A stretch of DNA of 64,000 nucleotides from a virus. The notes beneath the pieces were generated by a model. The model was not told the origin of the DNA. It made no database searches and was given only the letters and a program-made list of their open reading frames with translations. The stretch covers positions 35,511 through 99,510 of IMG/VR virus record IMGVR_UViG_3300050120_000213; one strand, 5' to 3'. The translations under genes were made by a program, and so were the position numbers. Below, in pieces: positions 24,223 to 32,240 of this stretch (positions are counted from its first letter, which is position 1; each line of letters starts with the position of its first letter).

Positions 24223-25101
24223 TTAGATCAATGCGATGGCCGTGGAGCCATTGTTAGTCCAGTGGACCAGATTATTCACCGCATCGTAGGTCACGATTTT
24301 GCTGTTGCCGATGTTCAGCTTCAGGATCTTGACCGACAGTGCACCCGTGCCGTAATTCAGGAGCAACGTGCCACCCAGCGCACCCGTAGCGATAGCACCC
24401 GAAGCTGCCGTCACTTGGAACGAGAAGTGTTGGTTGTCAGTGAACGCCGTAACGATCTGGTTACCGTTCACAAGGCTCGCGCCCGTGCCGGTCACACCGC
24501 TGATGTTGATCGCGTCACCGACTGCGCCGACCGGGGTAGCGACCGCGCCAACCACCGCGAAGGTGTACACGCCGTTGGCAAACGACGAGGTGATCGACGT
24601 AAGCGAGTAGGTCGCGGTAGCTGCATCGAACGGTTGCAGGCGCTGGTTGTTGAAGTCCCACGAAACTTGCTGGGTGATCAAGCCACCATCCAGCGTGACC
24701 ATCGACGGATCGATTGCCAGCGCGATGCGCGCACCGGAACCCAGGCGGTAGAACGGCACGGTGGTGCCGACACCAGCACTCGGGCATTCCGACTGCGGGC
24801 TGGTAACCCACGCGGTAGCCTGATTGAGCACCGAGAACCCGGTAAGGTTCGTCAGCGAGGTAGCGCGACCGATGTTGCTGCCGACCGAACTGTTTTGCGT
24901 CGAAGTCGGGATATTTTCGAAGATACCCACGCCACCCCACATCGGGAGTGATTCGGTCGCAGCTAGCGGGCCACCCGACAGGGCAAACCGGATTGCCGGA
25001 TCGTCAAGGGCGACGCCCTGTACGTAACCGTCCGATTGGATCGAGAACGAACCAGCGGCGTTCGTGGTCGCAAACGGTTGGAAAGAGATATTCGCGGCCA
25101 T
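24223..25101 (-). CDS. Capsid-associated (decoration) protein with inserted Ig-like domain
   Basis: The 292-residue protein (MAANISFQPFATTNAAGSFS...) precedes the capsid gene and has GVGIFENIPTSTQNSSVGSN and RLGSGARIALAIDPSMVTLD. At about residues 168-250 it carries the beta-rich insert (SSFANGVYTFAVVGAV, NGNQIVTAFTDNQHFSFQVT) shared with the sheath, plug and baseplate J proteins. It is probably a head decoration or cement protein. Confidence 0.65.
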   Translation of the reverse strand: MAANISFQPFATTNAAGSFSIQSDGYVQGVALDDPAIRFALSGGPLAATESLPMWGGVGIFENIPTSTQNSSVGSNIGRATSLTNLTGFSVLNQATAWVTSPQSECPSAGVGTTVPFYRLGSGARIALAIDPSMVTLDGGLITQQVSWDFNNQRLQPFDAATATYSLTSITSSFANGVYTFAVVGAVATPVGAVGDAINISGVTGTGASLVNGNQIVTAFTDNQHFSFQVTAASGAIATGALGGTLLLNYGTGALSVKILKLNIGNSKIVTYDAVNNLVHWTNNGSTAIALI

Positions 25102-25102
25102 T

Positions 25103-25984
25103 TTAGTTGAACTCCTTGTTGATACGAACTTGCAGTTGAGCAGGCGACTTGAACTGGTCCATCCACGCGCTCGGGGAACCTACGAACTCGCTGATACGGC
25201 GGCCCGTGCGGTCATGCTTGACGATCTCGCGCAGCGTGCCTGGGGCAATGTCTGCCGGGTGAGCGGCGACGCGTTCTGCGTCAGCGTAGATTGCCTTTTC
25301 GGCCACATCGAGCATCGAGTCAGGCACGACGGACAGATCGCGGTCTTTCCAGTCCGAGCTATGCGGCTTGAACTTGGCGGCCAAACGGCGGCGGTAATTC
25401 ACCGGGGTTTCACCAGCCAGGGGGCCGGGAGCGCGGTCACCGAACGCATTTGCGACACCATCGGCACGGGCTTGAATTTCAGCCAGCGCCACGCGGTCAG
25501 CGTCCGAGATGTGCACAGCGCCGGTCAGCGCGGCGAGGCGGTCTTGCATGTCCTTGAATTCAAGGTCACGCTTGGCCGAATCGGCTTTGGCTTCAGCTTC
25601 CGCATCGGCACGCATTTTGTCGGCCTTGGCTTTTTCTTCAGCTTCTGCGTCGGCCTTGGCCTTATCGGCAGCGGTTTCAGCGGGCTTTGCAGCAGCTTCG
25701 GCTTCAGCATCGGCACGAGCTTTATCAGCTTTTGCCTTTTCTTCAGCTTCAGCGTCAGCGCGGGCCTTGTCAGCCTTAGCCTTTTCTTCCTTCTCTTTTT
25801 CTTCGGCATCGGCGCGCATTTTGTCAGCGCGTGCCGCATCGTTCTTGAACACGTCCATCACCGCGTCACACTTGGCGGAGAGATTCTTTGCCCACGCAGG
25901 TTCTGCATCAGCGCGAGCCGCATCGGCCTTTGCCTTTTCAGCAGCTTCCGTATCAGCTTTGGCCTTCAACTCTGCTTCAGTCAT
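25103..25984 (-). CDS. Scaffold-like protein with KADA/RADAE repeats
   Basis: The 293-residue protein has an N-terminal 150-residue helix of repeated KAKADAARADAE-type units (alanine, lysine, aspartate and glutamate rich, heptad-like). A compact C-terminal domain follows (NYRRRLAAKFKPHSSDWKDR). Long helical proteins between the prohead protease and capsid genes usually act as scaffolds that are removed on maturation. The repeats make a long false open frame on the other strand. Confidence 0.65.
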   Translation of the reverse strand: MTEAELKAKADTEAAEKAKADAARADAEPAWAKNLSAKCDAVMDVFKNDAARADKMRADAEEKEKEEKAKADKARADAEAEEKAKADKARADAEAEAAAKPAETAADKAKADAEAEEKAKADKMRADAEAEAKADSAKRDLEFKDMQDRLAALTGAVHISDADRVALAEIQARADGVANAFGDRAPGPLAGETPVNYRRRLAAKFKPHSSDWKDRDLSVVPDSMLDVAEKAIYADAERVAAHPADIAPGTLREIVKHDRTGRRISEFVGSPSAWMDQFKSPAQLQVRINKEFN

Positions 25985-26011
25985 TTCAACTACTCCTTGG
26001 TGGTTTCAGAA

Positions 26012-27361
26012 TCAGGCTTGGGTTGCGGTGGCGGATTCAGAAATAATTCCGTATGGATCGCCACCCTTATCCCACACCCCTTGCTCACAAATCGCCAGAT
26101 GGTCAAGCAGGCTGGGTTCGCCTTCAATTAACAGTACCGAACCATCATTGAGTGCAATAGTACTATTTACCGTTCTATCGTGGAACACCACAGAAGGTGA
26201 AGTTGACATATTTTCGTTATCGAGAATTGTCACCGTGTCTTCGTCATAGATCTTGGCGATACCCCATACCTCTTTTCCCAGGATAAACGGGCAAACCATC
26301 ATACCTACCAGTCTTTCACTGAACTCAATCGAGTTCAAAACTTTCTTCTCGGGGTGTTGAAAAATCACCGCTAGACCTTGGCACCGGTCCAGAAAATCTT
26401 GATTCAGGTAGCTCTCTGGCCGACGAAAAACGTACTCGTCTTTGATTTCCACCTGAGTAACCTTGCCGTCCTTATCCTTTTTCTCGGGCTGGCCACGTCG
26501 AAAAGCCTTACCAGTGCCAGTGATACGCATCTTGTACATCGACACGTTGGCATATTTCTGTGGCGACGGCAGTGAACCATTCGTCATGGCCCGTGCGATG
26601 TGTAACTCGTTCATCTTGGTCAGACGCAAGGCCGTGACTTCTGGGGAATTGATCACTTCGAGCAGGCCGGGGATTACCGGGCCGCCCATCAACTCACCCA
26701 TCGACAACCATTGATAGCTGACGTGTTCTTCATTCAGCACCACTTCGAACGGTTTGCACACGTTGACGAAGTAGGTGAACTCTGTGCCGTCCACCAGCGT
26801 CTGTGCAATCAATTGCAATCGGCCTTCGACTTCATGGCCGGTTTCTTCCAGCACCTCACGGATGGCGGTAAATTCCAGCGTCTCACCTTCCTCGTGATGG
26901 CCGCCAAAAATTCCCCAGTGGCCCTGGTATTCGCCTTGTTCCGCCCGCAGGCCCACTAGCACCTTGCCCCCGCTGGTAATAAACAAGATGCCCGCCGCCT
27001 GCTTCTTTACTGCCTCGTCATCTTTCTTGATGATGGGGGTGGGGTCGGCAGAAAACTCCACGTCATCAGCGCGGGTTTCCGCTGAATCAGCTTTTACGTC
27101 TGGTTCAAACAGGCATTCAGTTTCTTGGATGGTTTGAATCCCCAGCGACTGCAAAAACACGAGTAAGGGCCACCGACCTTCCCCGACGCAGTATTCCTCT
27201 AACGACTGGGCGGTGTCACCGTGAGTTTCCAGAAAGCGGTCTCGCGCTGCAATCACTTGCAGTGCGGAACCCGAACCCAAATTGGCGTGCGCAATGGCCC
27301 GCTTGGCGTATTCAGCCGGGGTGAGCTTCGAGGTTTCCATAATCTGTTCGGCGGTGCTCAT
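26012..27361 (-). CDS. NUDIX domain fused to DUF2213-type prohead protease
   Basis: The 449-residue protein has three parts. Residues 1-118 are unknown. A NUDIX hydrolase fold spans about 122-230 with a perfect Nudix box (GHHEEGETLEFTAIREVLEE at 154-173, then TGH). The part from about residue 273 (MYKMRITGTGKAFRRGQ, LNQDFLDRCQGLAVIFQHPE, VWGIAKIYDED, STSPSVVF) is DUF2213, the prohead protease of this phage group. It lies between the MuF and scaffold genes. A dyad repeat is embedded just after the Nudix box and is read as LQLIA. What the NUDIX domain hydrolyses is unknown. Confidence 0.8.
   Translation of the reverse strand: MSTAEQIMETSKLTPAEYAKRAIAHANLGSGSALQVIAARDRFLETHGDTAQSLEEYCVGEGRWPLLVFLQSLGIQTIQETECLFEPDVKADSAETRADDVEFSADPTPIIKKDDEAVKKQAAGILFITSGGKVLVGLRAEQGEYQGHWGIFGGHHEEGETLEFTAIREVLEETGHEVEGRLQLIAQTLVDGTEFTYFVNVCKPFEVVLNEEHVSYQWLSMGELMGGPVIPGLLEVINSPEVTALRLTKMNELHIARAMTNGSLPSPQKYANVSMYKMRITGTGKAFRRGQPEKKDKDGKVTQVEIKDEYVFRRPESYLNQDFLDRCQGLAVIFQHPEKKVLNSIEFSERLVGMMVCPFILGKEVWGIAKIYDEDTVTILDNENMSTSPSVVFHDRTVNSTIALNDGSVLLIEGEPSLLDHLAICEQGVWDKGGDPYGIISESATATQA
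26804..26818 (+). repeat. Dyad repeat copy 10 (CA centre), intragenic
   Basis: TGCAATCAATTGCAA inside the NUDIX-protease gene; read as LQLIA. A weaker relative (TGCAATCACTTGCAG) lies at 27249-27263. Confidence 0.9.
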
Positions 27362-28164
27362 GCTGTGGCCTTTGCAAGTGCGTTGCGACCTTTCTCGGTC
27401 AACAGTTCGGTCGGCACATCTGTGATGTTGTACACGTACCTATAGTTGCAGCTACAAAACGGTTCCTCGGCGGGTTGGGTGATATCATCGGTATAACCAT
27501 CGGGGCCGACTTTCATCAAGCCCTTTTCCATCGCCCAGTTGCCCTTGATTACATAGAACTTCAAATCACGTTCTTTGTGGTCCTCCCGGTAGTTATACCC
27601 GGGCCGCCGCCAATGGCTATGCCACACCGCACCTAATGCGGCGCGATCTGTAGCGATGATGCTATTCAGCGACGAAAGAAACTTGTGGCCCTGGTCAATT
27701 GCGACCCGGCGTTCTTCAAACGGTAGTTGCGCCAGCGACTTACGGATGTTGGTTTTCACCTCCACCTTTTCCACTACGTCGCTACCACCAGCAGGAATAC
27801 TGGTGCTCCAGCCCGCAAAGCGCTGCAGGGTTTTCTGTATCGCCGCTTCACGATTGAGTTTGATCAAGTTGGCGTTCGCCATGATGCGCCGATCTAACTC
27901 GTTACGTAGCTTGGGCCGCAACATATCCAGCGTGTAGCGGGCCACCCCAGGGTGGTGCTCCAAGATGTTGCCTTTGACCACCATGCGTTGATAGACCGCA
28001 CGTAGGTTATTCGCCACATCCTTTTCTACCTGGGGGAGTGGAATCAACGACGCCAGTGCCGCTTGGCGCATATTCGACAACCACTTATCAACCCGGGCTT
28101 GCGAATCGTAGCCATGCAGGGAAATATCTTTTACCGCAGCGGTAACCGTCTCGTAGAAATTCAT
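27358..28164 (-). CDS. MuF-like minor head protein
   Basis: The 268-residue protein ends with a Mu F-type motif: ALGAVWHSHWRRPGYNYRED, then HKERDLKFYVIKGNWAME, and ITQPAEEPFCSCNYRYVYN. The H...R.DH...W...P.C.C series defines the family. It binds the portal and takes part in head assembly. It overlaps both neighbours by 1-4 bp. Confidence 0.8.
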   Translation of the reverse strand: MNFYETVTAAVKDISLHGYDSQARVDKWLSNMRQAALASLIPLPQVEKDVANNLRAVYQRMVVKGNILEHHPGVARYTLDMLRPKLRNELDRRIMANANLIKLNREAAIQKTLQRFAGWSTSIPAGGSDVVEKVEVKTNIRKSLAQLPFEERRVAIDQGHKFLSSLNSIIATDRAALGAVWHSHWRRPGYNYREDHKERDLKFYVIKGNWAMEKGLMKVGPDGYTDDITQPAEEPFCSCNYRYVYNITDVPTELLTEKGRNALAKATA

Positions 28165-29699
28165 TACTTAAACGCCATTTTTACACCGGGTTTAACCGGC
28201 ACCACCCCGGCGCTGCCTTCTGGGGCCAATATTGGGGCGGGCATCGTATTCACGGAATCCGACCGGCTCAACTGATCAAGTGGCTTAGGTTCCGCTGTAG
28301 GCTCTGGCGGAACGTAATTGCGTAAAGCCTCTATATCCAGACTCATCTCATGCTTGAACAACAGTTTCTGTTCGTTAAAGTTGTCCTGAATCCACTGCAC
28401 CATGGATGCCTTGTTGTCCGGGTCGAGTACCGGGAGCATTACTTCGGCTGCAGTTACAATAGCCTTGATTCTGGCCTCGTCTACCTTAACTAGTTCCGAT
28501 TCCGGCTCAATCAATAGGCTAGGCCATGCCGCTTCAAAGCTATTGACCCACTGATAAAATGCCGTCAGGTAAGGAACATCTTTATATTCAGGGAATTCTG
28601 CTTGTATCGTCTTGTAAAAGTCAGGATTCCAAGCGCGGAACTGTACGATCCTATCGAAGAAATCGTACAAGGGCTGCATCTCCGAACGAATCCCTTCGAT
28701 ATATCGAGCCACGCCCTTGGCGTCTTCCGTGCCCTCACCAAACCCGCCAGCAAACGTCTCGTTGTTCAAGATCAGCGCGGGCATACTGGCGCTGGCGGCA
28801 ATGTTCTCCAGAATGTTTTTACGGGCAGTGGTCATCGCGGTATCGACGTTCTGCAGGTTCAATGACTCAATCTTGTCCTCGTGCCCAATGCTCAACACAT
28901 TGCCGGTTTCAGCTTCTTTCAGGAAATTACGCTTAACCGCAATCAAGCCCATGGTGACTTTATCAACAAAAGCCCCTGCTTGTTTGATCATCGCCACTAG
29001 CACCCCGGCCTTGCGGGTCACCAGATCGTCGGTAATCATCGACTGCACAAATGACTTCAGCGGGAATAGCGCCCGCTGGTAGACCGAACGTCCCACGAAA
29101 CCAAATGCTGAAGTCGTGTAGGCAATGTAAATCGGTTCTTCATTGGACACTACGCAGGCACGACTACGGTGATAGGCTTGGCCCGACACCGCAATCGAGG
29201 TGTGCTTTTGAAAGTCCGGGGAATTAGGATTCTGGTTCAACACCAAACTACCTGACGTATTCAGTGGGTCTAGCACGTTGAAATAGATATTCAGCCCCGG
29301 CAAATCTTGGGGTTTGATCGGGCGGTCAGTTGGCACTCCCTCCGCACCGTACACAATCGCGGATATGCCGTAGATGCGGCTTAGACGCATCGTATTGAAA
29401 ATGTGCTTATCCGCGTTAAGGGATTTCCATTCATCCTGAAACGCCTTGCGCACCTTGTCTTCGGGGCCTTCGGGGATCGAGATGTCTCGCTGCTGGCTCT
29501 GGGCAATATTGAGCGGCATTTCCACCATCTTGGCACCCAGCGGGTGGTAGAGGTAGATTACCTTGCACAGTTGGTATGATGCGTCTGCCCCCGGCTCAAT
29601 GCCCCCGGTGGTGAGCAGAGACTGTAATTGAGTACCTAAAGCACTGCCAGTAATACCAAAGGAGGCATTACCGTTGCCTTCGGTTTGGATGTCAGACAT
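28164..29699 (-). CDS. Portal protein (DUF1073 type)
   Basis: The 511-residue protein matches DUF1073 portals: LCKVIYLYHPLGAKMVEMPL, FGFVGRSVYQRALFPLKSFV, ILENIAASASMPALILNNET, FGEGTEDAKGVARYIEGIRS. It forms the dodecameric DNA channel at the head vertex and carries the terminase during packaging. GGGAG precedes the ATG. It is the first gene of the head module here, and a dyad repeat lies just downstream of the gene before it. Confidence 0.85.
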   Translation of the reverse strand: MSDIQTEGNGNASFGITGSALGTQLQSLLTTGGIEPGADASYQLCKVIYLYHPLGAKMVEMPLNIAQSQQRDISIPEGPEDKVRKAFQDEWKSLNADKHIFNTMRLSRIYGISAIVYGAEGVPTDRPIKPQDLPGLNIYFNVLDPLNTSGSLVLNQNPNSPDFQKHTSIAVSGQAYHRSRACVVSNEEPIYIAYTTSAFGFVGRSVYQRALFPLKSFVQSMITDDLVTRKAGVLVAMIKQAGAFVDKVTMGLIAVKRNFLKEAETGNVLSIGHEDKIESLNLQNVDTAMTTARKNILENIAASASMPALILNNETFAGGFGEGTEDAKGVARYIEGIRSEMQPLYDFFDRIVQFRAWNPDFYKTIQAEFPEYKDVPYLTAFYQWVNSFEAAWPSLLIEPESELVKVDEARIKAIVTAAEVMLPVLDPDNKASMVQWIQDNFNEQKLLFKHEMSLDIEALRNYVPPEPTAEPKPLDQLSRSDSVNTMPAPILAPEGSAGVVPVKPGVKMAFK

Positions 29700-29780
29700 T
29701 CGTACTCCCGCTAAAATATGGCGAATTCTTCCGTCGTGACATTGTACGGTTCAGCAGGTCTACTTGCCTACTCATAAGAA

Positions 29781-29796
29781 TTGCAATCAATTGCAA
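29781..29796 (+). repeat. Dyad repeat copy 11 (CA centre)
   Basis: TTGCAATCAATTGCAA, 3 bp after the stop of the lipoprotein gene, in the 100-bp gap before the portal gene. Confidence 0.95.
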
Positions 29797-29799
29797 AAC

Positions 29800-30015
29800 T
29801 CAGTACTTCCATTTGACTGTGCCCAATATTGTGTAGTTTTTACCCACTTTCTTAAATGTGCCACTCGTTAATAATCCGGGATACGGCTCTGAATACGCCG
29901 AACAACATGTCATCTGGTAGGTAATGGGGTCTACATTAGGCACAACAATACACCCAGATAACCCCAGGCATAAAAAAGCCACCCGAAGGTGGCAAAGGCG
30001 AAGACAGTAGAACAT
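29800..30015 (-). CDS. Lipoprotein with terminator-encoded signal peptide, 71 aa
   Basis: MFYCLRLCHLRVAFLCLGLS is followed by GC, giving a signal peptide with a lipobox (LSGC, Cys22). The mature part is small and beta-rich (YTILGTVKWKY). It could be an outer-membrane lipoprotein for superinfection exclusion or an outer spanin, but it is far from the lysis genes. The signal peptide region is also a GC-rich hairpin plus six T residues, so a terminator overlaps its start. Its ATG lies 1 bp past the upstream stop. Confidence 0.5.
   Translation of the reverse strand: MFYCLRLCHLRVAFLCLGLSGCIVVPNVDPITYQMTCCSAYSEPYPGLLTSGTFKKVGKNYTILGTVKWKY
29972..29993 (-). terminator. Intrinsic terminator inside the lipoprotein gene
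   Basis: On the minus strand GCCACC-TTCG-GGTGGC is followed by TTTTTT. The same hairpin is found at 38191-38211. Confidence 0.8.
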
Positions 30016-30016
30016 G

Positions 30017-30400
30017 TCAAGCTATCCAAACAGGTTGTGCTCCATGCACGTTGCCTTGCGCGTTCGGGTAGACAGGCAAAATTCCGGTATTCGTACCTAC
30101 CACATAAACGGGAATCGCTGCCGCATCGTGGGTAGGATCATTCGAGTGTGCACCCGCAGCGGGCTGAGCTACTACCCTGATTGGAATCGCACCACGATTT
30201 ACCCCCGTGGTGCTCGTACCTTGATTGTTCGGGTAGGGGGGATTGCCGGTCGGGGCTGCCACTTCATACACTGGGGTAGCGCCCCCGGTTAAATTCTTAT
30301 TATTCGGGTACGGGCCAGTAGCAGCAGGGGGCACATCGATCCACACAGGAATCGACGCGGCGGCGTTACCTTGACTATTAGGGTTACCCGGGAATCCCAT
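30017..30400 (-). CDS. Repetitive virion protein, 127 aa
   Basis: The protein is made of four or five imperfect units of about 25-30 residues with a core such as IPVWIDV, TPVYEVA, IPIRVVA, IPVYVVG and QPVWIA, separated by GxPYPNNQG-type turns. Such beta-repeat proteins occur among phage head and tail fibre genes. TGAGGTG precedes the start. The role is inferred only from composition and position. Confidence 0.55.
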   Translation of the reverse strand: MGFPGNPNSQGNAAASIPVWIDVPPAATGPYPNNKNLTGGATPVYEVAAPTGNPPYPNNQGTSTTGVNRGAIPIRVVAQPAAGAHSNDPTHDAAAIPVYVVGTNTGILPVYPNAQGNVHGAQPVWIA

Positions 30401-30408
30401 GTCACACC

Positions 30409-31053
30409 TCAGAATTTATAACGTGCCACCAGCAGATACGTCCCGGTCCAGATACCCGGTGAAGGGCTGCCTTTAGTCCGATCAAAGAAGTACTGAAAAG
30501 CTAGGCTGTAGGGGCCACGCCCTACCGATGCCCCAAGCACCGCGCCAACTTGTACCGTAGAAGCATAACGGTAAGTGGTGCTACCGTAGGGGTTGGAGAT
30601 GGTCACTGACCACTGCGGCACAAAAATAAACGGGCCTGCTTCAGCCGCTAAGCGAAAACCATAGTACTCATGGTGAACTTCGCCTGTGAGCGCAATCCCG
30701 ATAATCGAGCCACTGCCATGCATGGTTTCGGTCGGGGCGCATGGGCCGTTACAACCCCCGGTTGACGGGCTATAGTTGGCGTCACTGGAGTCTACCGTTG
30801 CATCGGTCTTTACACTGCCCAGATCCACTAAATCTGCGTGCCAACCAAAGGAACTACCGATATCACCAGTGACGCCAAATTCAAACGCGGGCTCGTGCAA
30901 CGACAACGAGTGCGGGAAGTTCGGGCCGTCCTCGTAGTACACACCATTCCCAGAATCAGGGAAATAGGATTCCCCAACGCCACCCTCAAATTGCCACGCA
31001 TATGCGCCATAGGTGATCAGGCTAAGCAAGCAACCGACAATTATCTTTTTCAT
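30409..31053 (-). CDS. Phage-encoded outer-membrane beta-barrel protein
   Basis: The 214-residue protein starts with a clear signal peptide (MKKIIVGCLLSLITYGAYA, cut about residue 19). It continues as alternating amphipathic strands and ends LLVARYKF with the terminal aromatic residue recognised by the BAM machinery. Inner segments such as YYGFRLAAEAGPFIFVPQWS and YSLAFQYFFDRTKGSPSPG fit a barrel of 8-10 strands. A phage-made porin-like protein could block receptor binding by related phages or alter the envelope. Confidence 0.75.
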   Translation of the reverse strand: MKKIIVGCLLSLITYGAYAWQFEGGVGESYFPDSGNGVYYEDGPNFPHSLSLHEPAFEFGVTGDIGSSFGWHADLVDLGSVKTDATVDSSDANYSPSTGGCNGPCAPTETMHGSGSIIGIALTGEVHHEYYGFRLAAEAGPFIFVPQWSVTISNPYGSTTYRYASTVQVGAVLGASVGRGPYSLAFQYFFDRTKGSPSPGIWTGTYLLVARYKF

Positions 31054-31069
31054 CGCAAGCCCCTAACCC

Positions 31070-31540
31070 TCAAATAGCCACGAACACCGACAGAATTAAC
31101 AGTAAATCATCCGGGGCAATCTTATTCGCGGGAGCGCTCAGGGGATGAACAAAACCACTGGCCACCAGCCCCGCCGAATTCAACTCTGAACAAAACCAGC
31201 TATCAGCTTCGTTCCAATTGCGGCCAAAGACAAACGCAGCAATAGCGGTTTCATCGTAAGGCTTGCCGATCTGGGAAGTAACAAACGCATAGTACGCCGC
31301 TGCAATCGGATCGGTGGTGGGCACCAGTACGCGCTTGGTAACCTTGCCCGCCACATATTCCGAAGGGCGGATTTGCACACCTTTGGGAATACCGTTATAT
31401 ACGTCGTCACGAGCACCCAGCAACGAGCCATCTGGCATTACCGAATCCACATGGGAGTACTGGCCATGATCAAACCATTCAATTGCTTGTGAGCCAAACG
31501 ATTTATCGTCACTCACGAACTGCATGATAATCGCACCCAT
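31070..31540 (-). CDS. Permuted NlpC/P60 (YiiX-like) cysteine hydrolase
   Basis: The 156-residue protein has the order His then Cys of permuted papain-like enzymes: YSHVDSV (His30), then KPYDETAIAAFVFGRNWNEA, and SWFCSEL with Cys117. These enzymes act on amide bonds in lipids or peptidoglycan peptides. There is no signal peptide. GGAGAG precedes the ATG. It lies in a group of envelope-related genes and might be a virion hydrolase or a host-wall modifier. Confidence 0.65.
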   Translation of the reverse strand: MGAIIMQFVSDDKSFGSQAIEWFDHGQYSHVDSVMPDGSLLGARDDVYNGIPKGVQIRPSEYVAGKVTKRVLVPTTDPIAAAYYAFVTSQIGKPYDETAIAAFVFGRNWNEADSWFCSELNSAGLVASGFVHPLSAPANKIAPDDLLLILSVFVAI

Positions 31541-31559
31541 TTTCTCTCCCAGCGAACAT

Positions 31560-31601
31560 AAAAAGAGCGGCTAAGCTGCCTGTGCTAGCACAACTTGCCG
31601 C
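31560..31601 (-). terminator. Terminator-like hairpin
   Basis: On the minus strand GCGGC and GCCGC enclose an inner TGTGC/GCACA hairpin and are followed by TCTTTTT. Confidence 0.55.
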
Positions 31602-31611
31602 GATGCTACGC

Positions 31612-31956
31612 TTAAGCGCCCGGTGCAGCGGGAGCAGCGCCAACCAAGCCTGCAGCGATTTCAGCCGGGGTCGGCAACGGTGCCGGGGTGAGCTTGGCGA
31701 CGCCAGCCGCGATGATGGCTTGTACAACATTGGCAAGCGTGGTGGTGCTGGTACTTTCGATTTGCGGCAAGGTTGCTTGCAACGCGGCGAGGGCTGCCGT
31801 GCCTTTCAGGAAGCCAGACGCCGGGTTGGTCCATACTGCCGGATTTGCGGCAATATCAGCCAGGGTCGAATTCACGACAGGCAAAGCCGCAACAACGGCA
31901 TTGTTCAAAAGCAATTCGCCCAGTTGGGCTAGTGCGGTATCAGTGCTGGTGGTCAT
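31612..31956 (-). CDS. Alanine-rich helical protein, 114 aa
   Basis: MTTSTDTALAQLGELLLNNA... is an alanine- and leucine-rich protein with a Pro-rich C-terminus. It resembles small phage proteins of unknown role next to holin-like genes. AAAGGAG precedes the chosen ATG at 31956; 13 upstream in-frame codons are dropped. Confidence 0.5.
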   Translation of the reverse strand: MTTSTDTALAQLGELLLNNAVVAALPVVNSTLADIAANPAVWTNPASGFLKGTAALAALQATLPQIESTSTTTLANVVQAIIAAGVAKLTPAPLPTPAEIAAGLVGAAPAAPGA

Positions 31957-32038
31957 AATCAACTCCTTTGGGGTGGGTAAATTTACTACGGGCAATTCTA
32001 CAGCATCTTTTTGAGTCTCGGCCCCTGTTTGGGCCGCA

Positions 32039-32230
32039 TCACTGCGACGAAGGGGGTGCCCCCTTGGAAGCGTTATACCCCATCAATCCGCCGTAACCGC
32101 TGATGCTGGCGGCCAACCCCATCAAAAGTGACTTTAATAGCACATCGTCAATCTTGAGGTAGTCCATCAGCACCAGCATGATGAGAAGCACAAACACAGA
32201 AAGTTCTTTTTTCACGGCTTCTAAGTTCAT
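32039..32230 (-). CDS. Holin-like membrane protein, 63 aa
   Basis: MNLEAVKKELSVFVLLIMLV continues with a short polar loop (DYLKIDDV) and a second hydrophobic stretch (LLKSLLMGLAASISGYGG). Two membrane segments and a charged C-terminus resemble a class II holin. It lies 24 kb from the endolysin, so it could be an antiholin or unrelated. A GC-rich hairpin without T-run lies in the gap before 31956. Confidence 0.5.
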   Translation of the reverse strand: MNLEAVKKELSVFVLLIMLVLMDYLKIDDVLLKSLLMGLAASISGYGGLMGYNASKGAPPSSQ

Positions 32231-32240
32231 CACTGGCTCT

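Noticed and set aside
23452-24951. Plus-strand frames of 246 and 229 residues
   Set aside because: Antisense shadows of the capsid and decoration genes.
25064-26131. 355-residue open frame on the plus strand
   Set aside because: It is the shadow of the KADA-repeat scaffold gene; its Phe/Ser/Leu-rich low-complexity sequence mirrors the repeat codons.
32018-32038. GC-rich hairpin in the 31957-32038 gap as a terminator
   Set aside because: Stem CGGCCC/GGGCCG is clear but no T-run follows on either strand.
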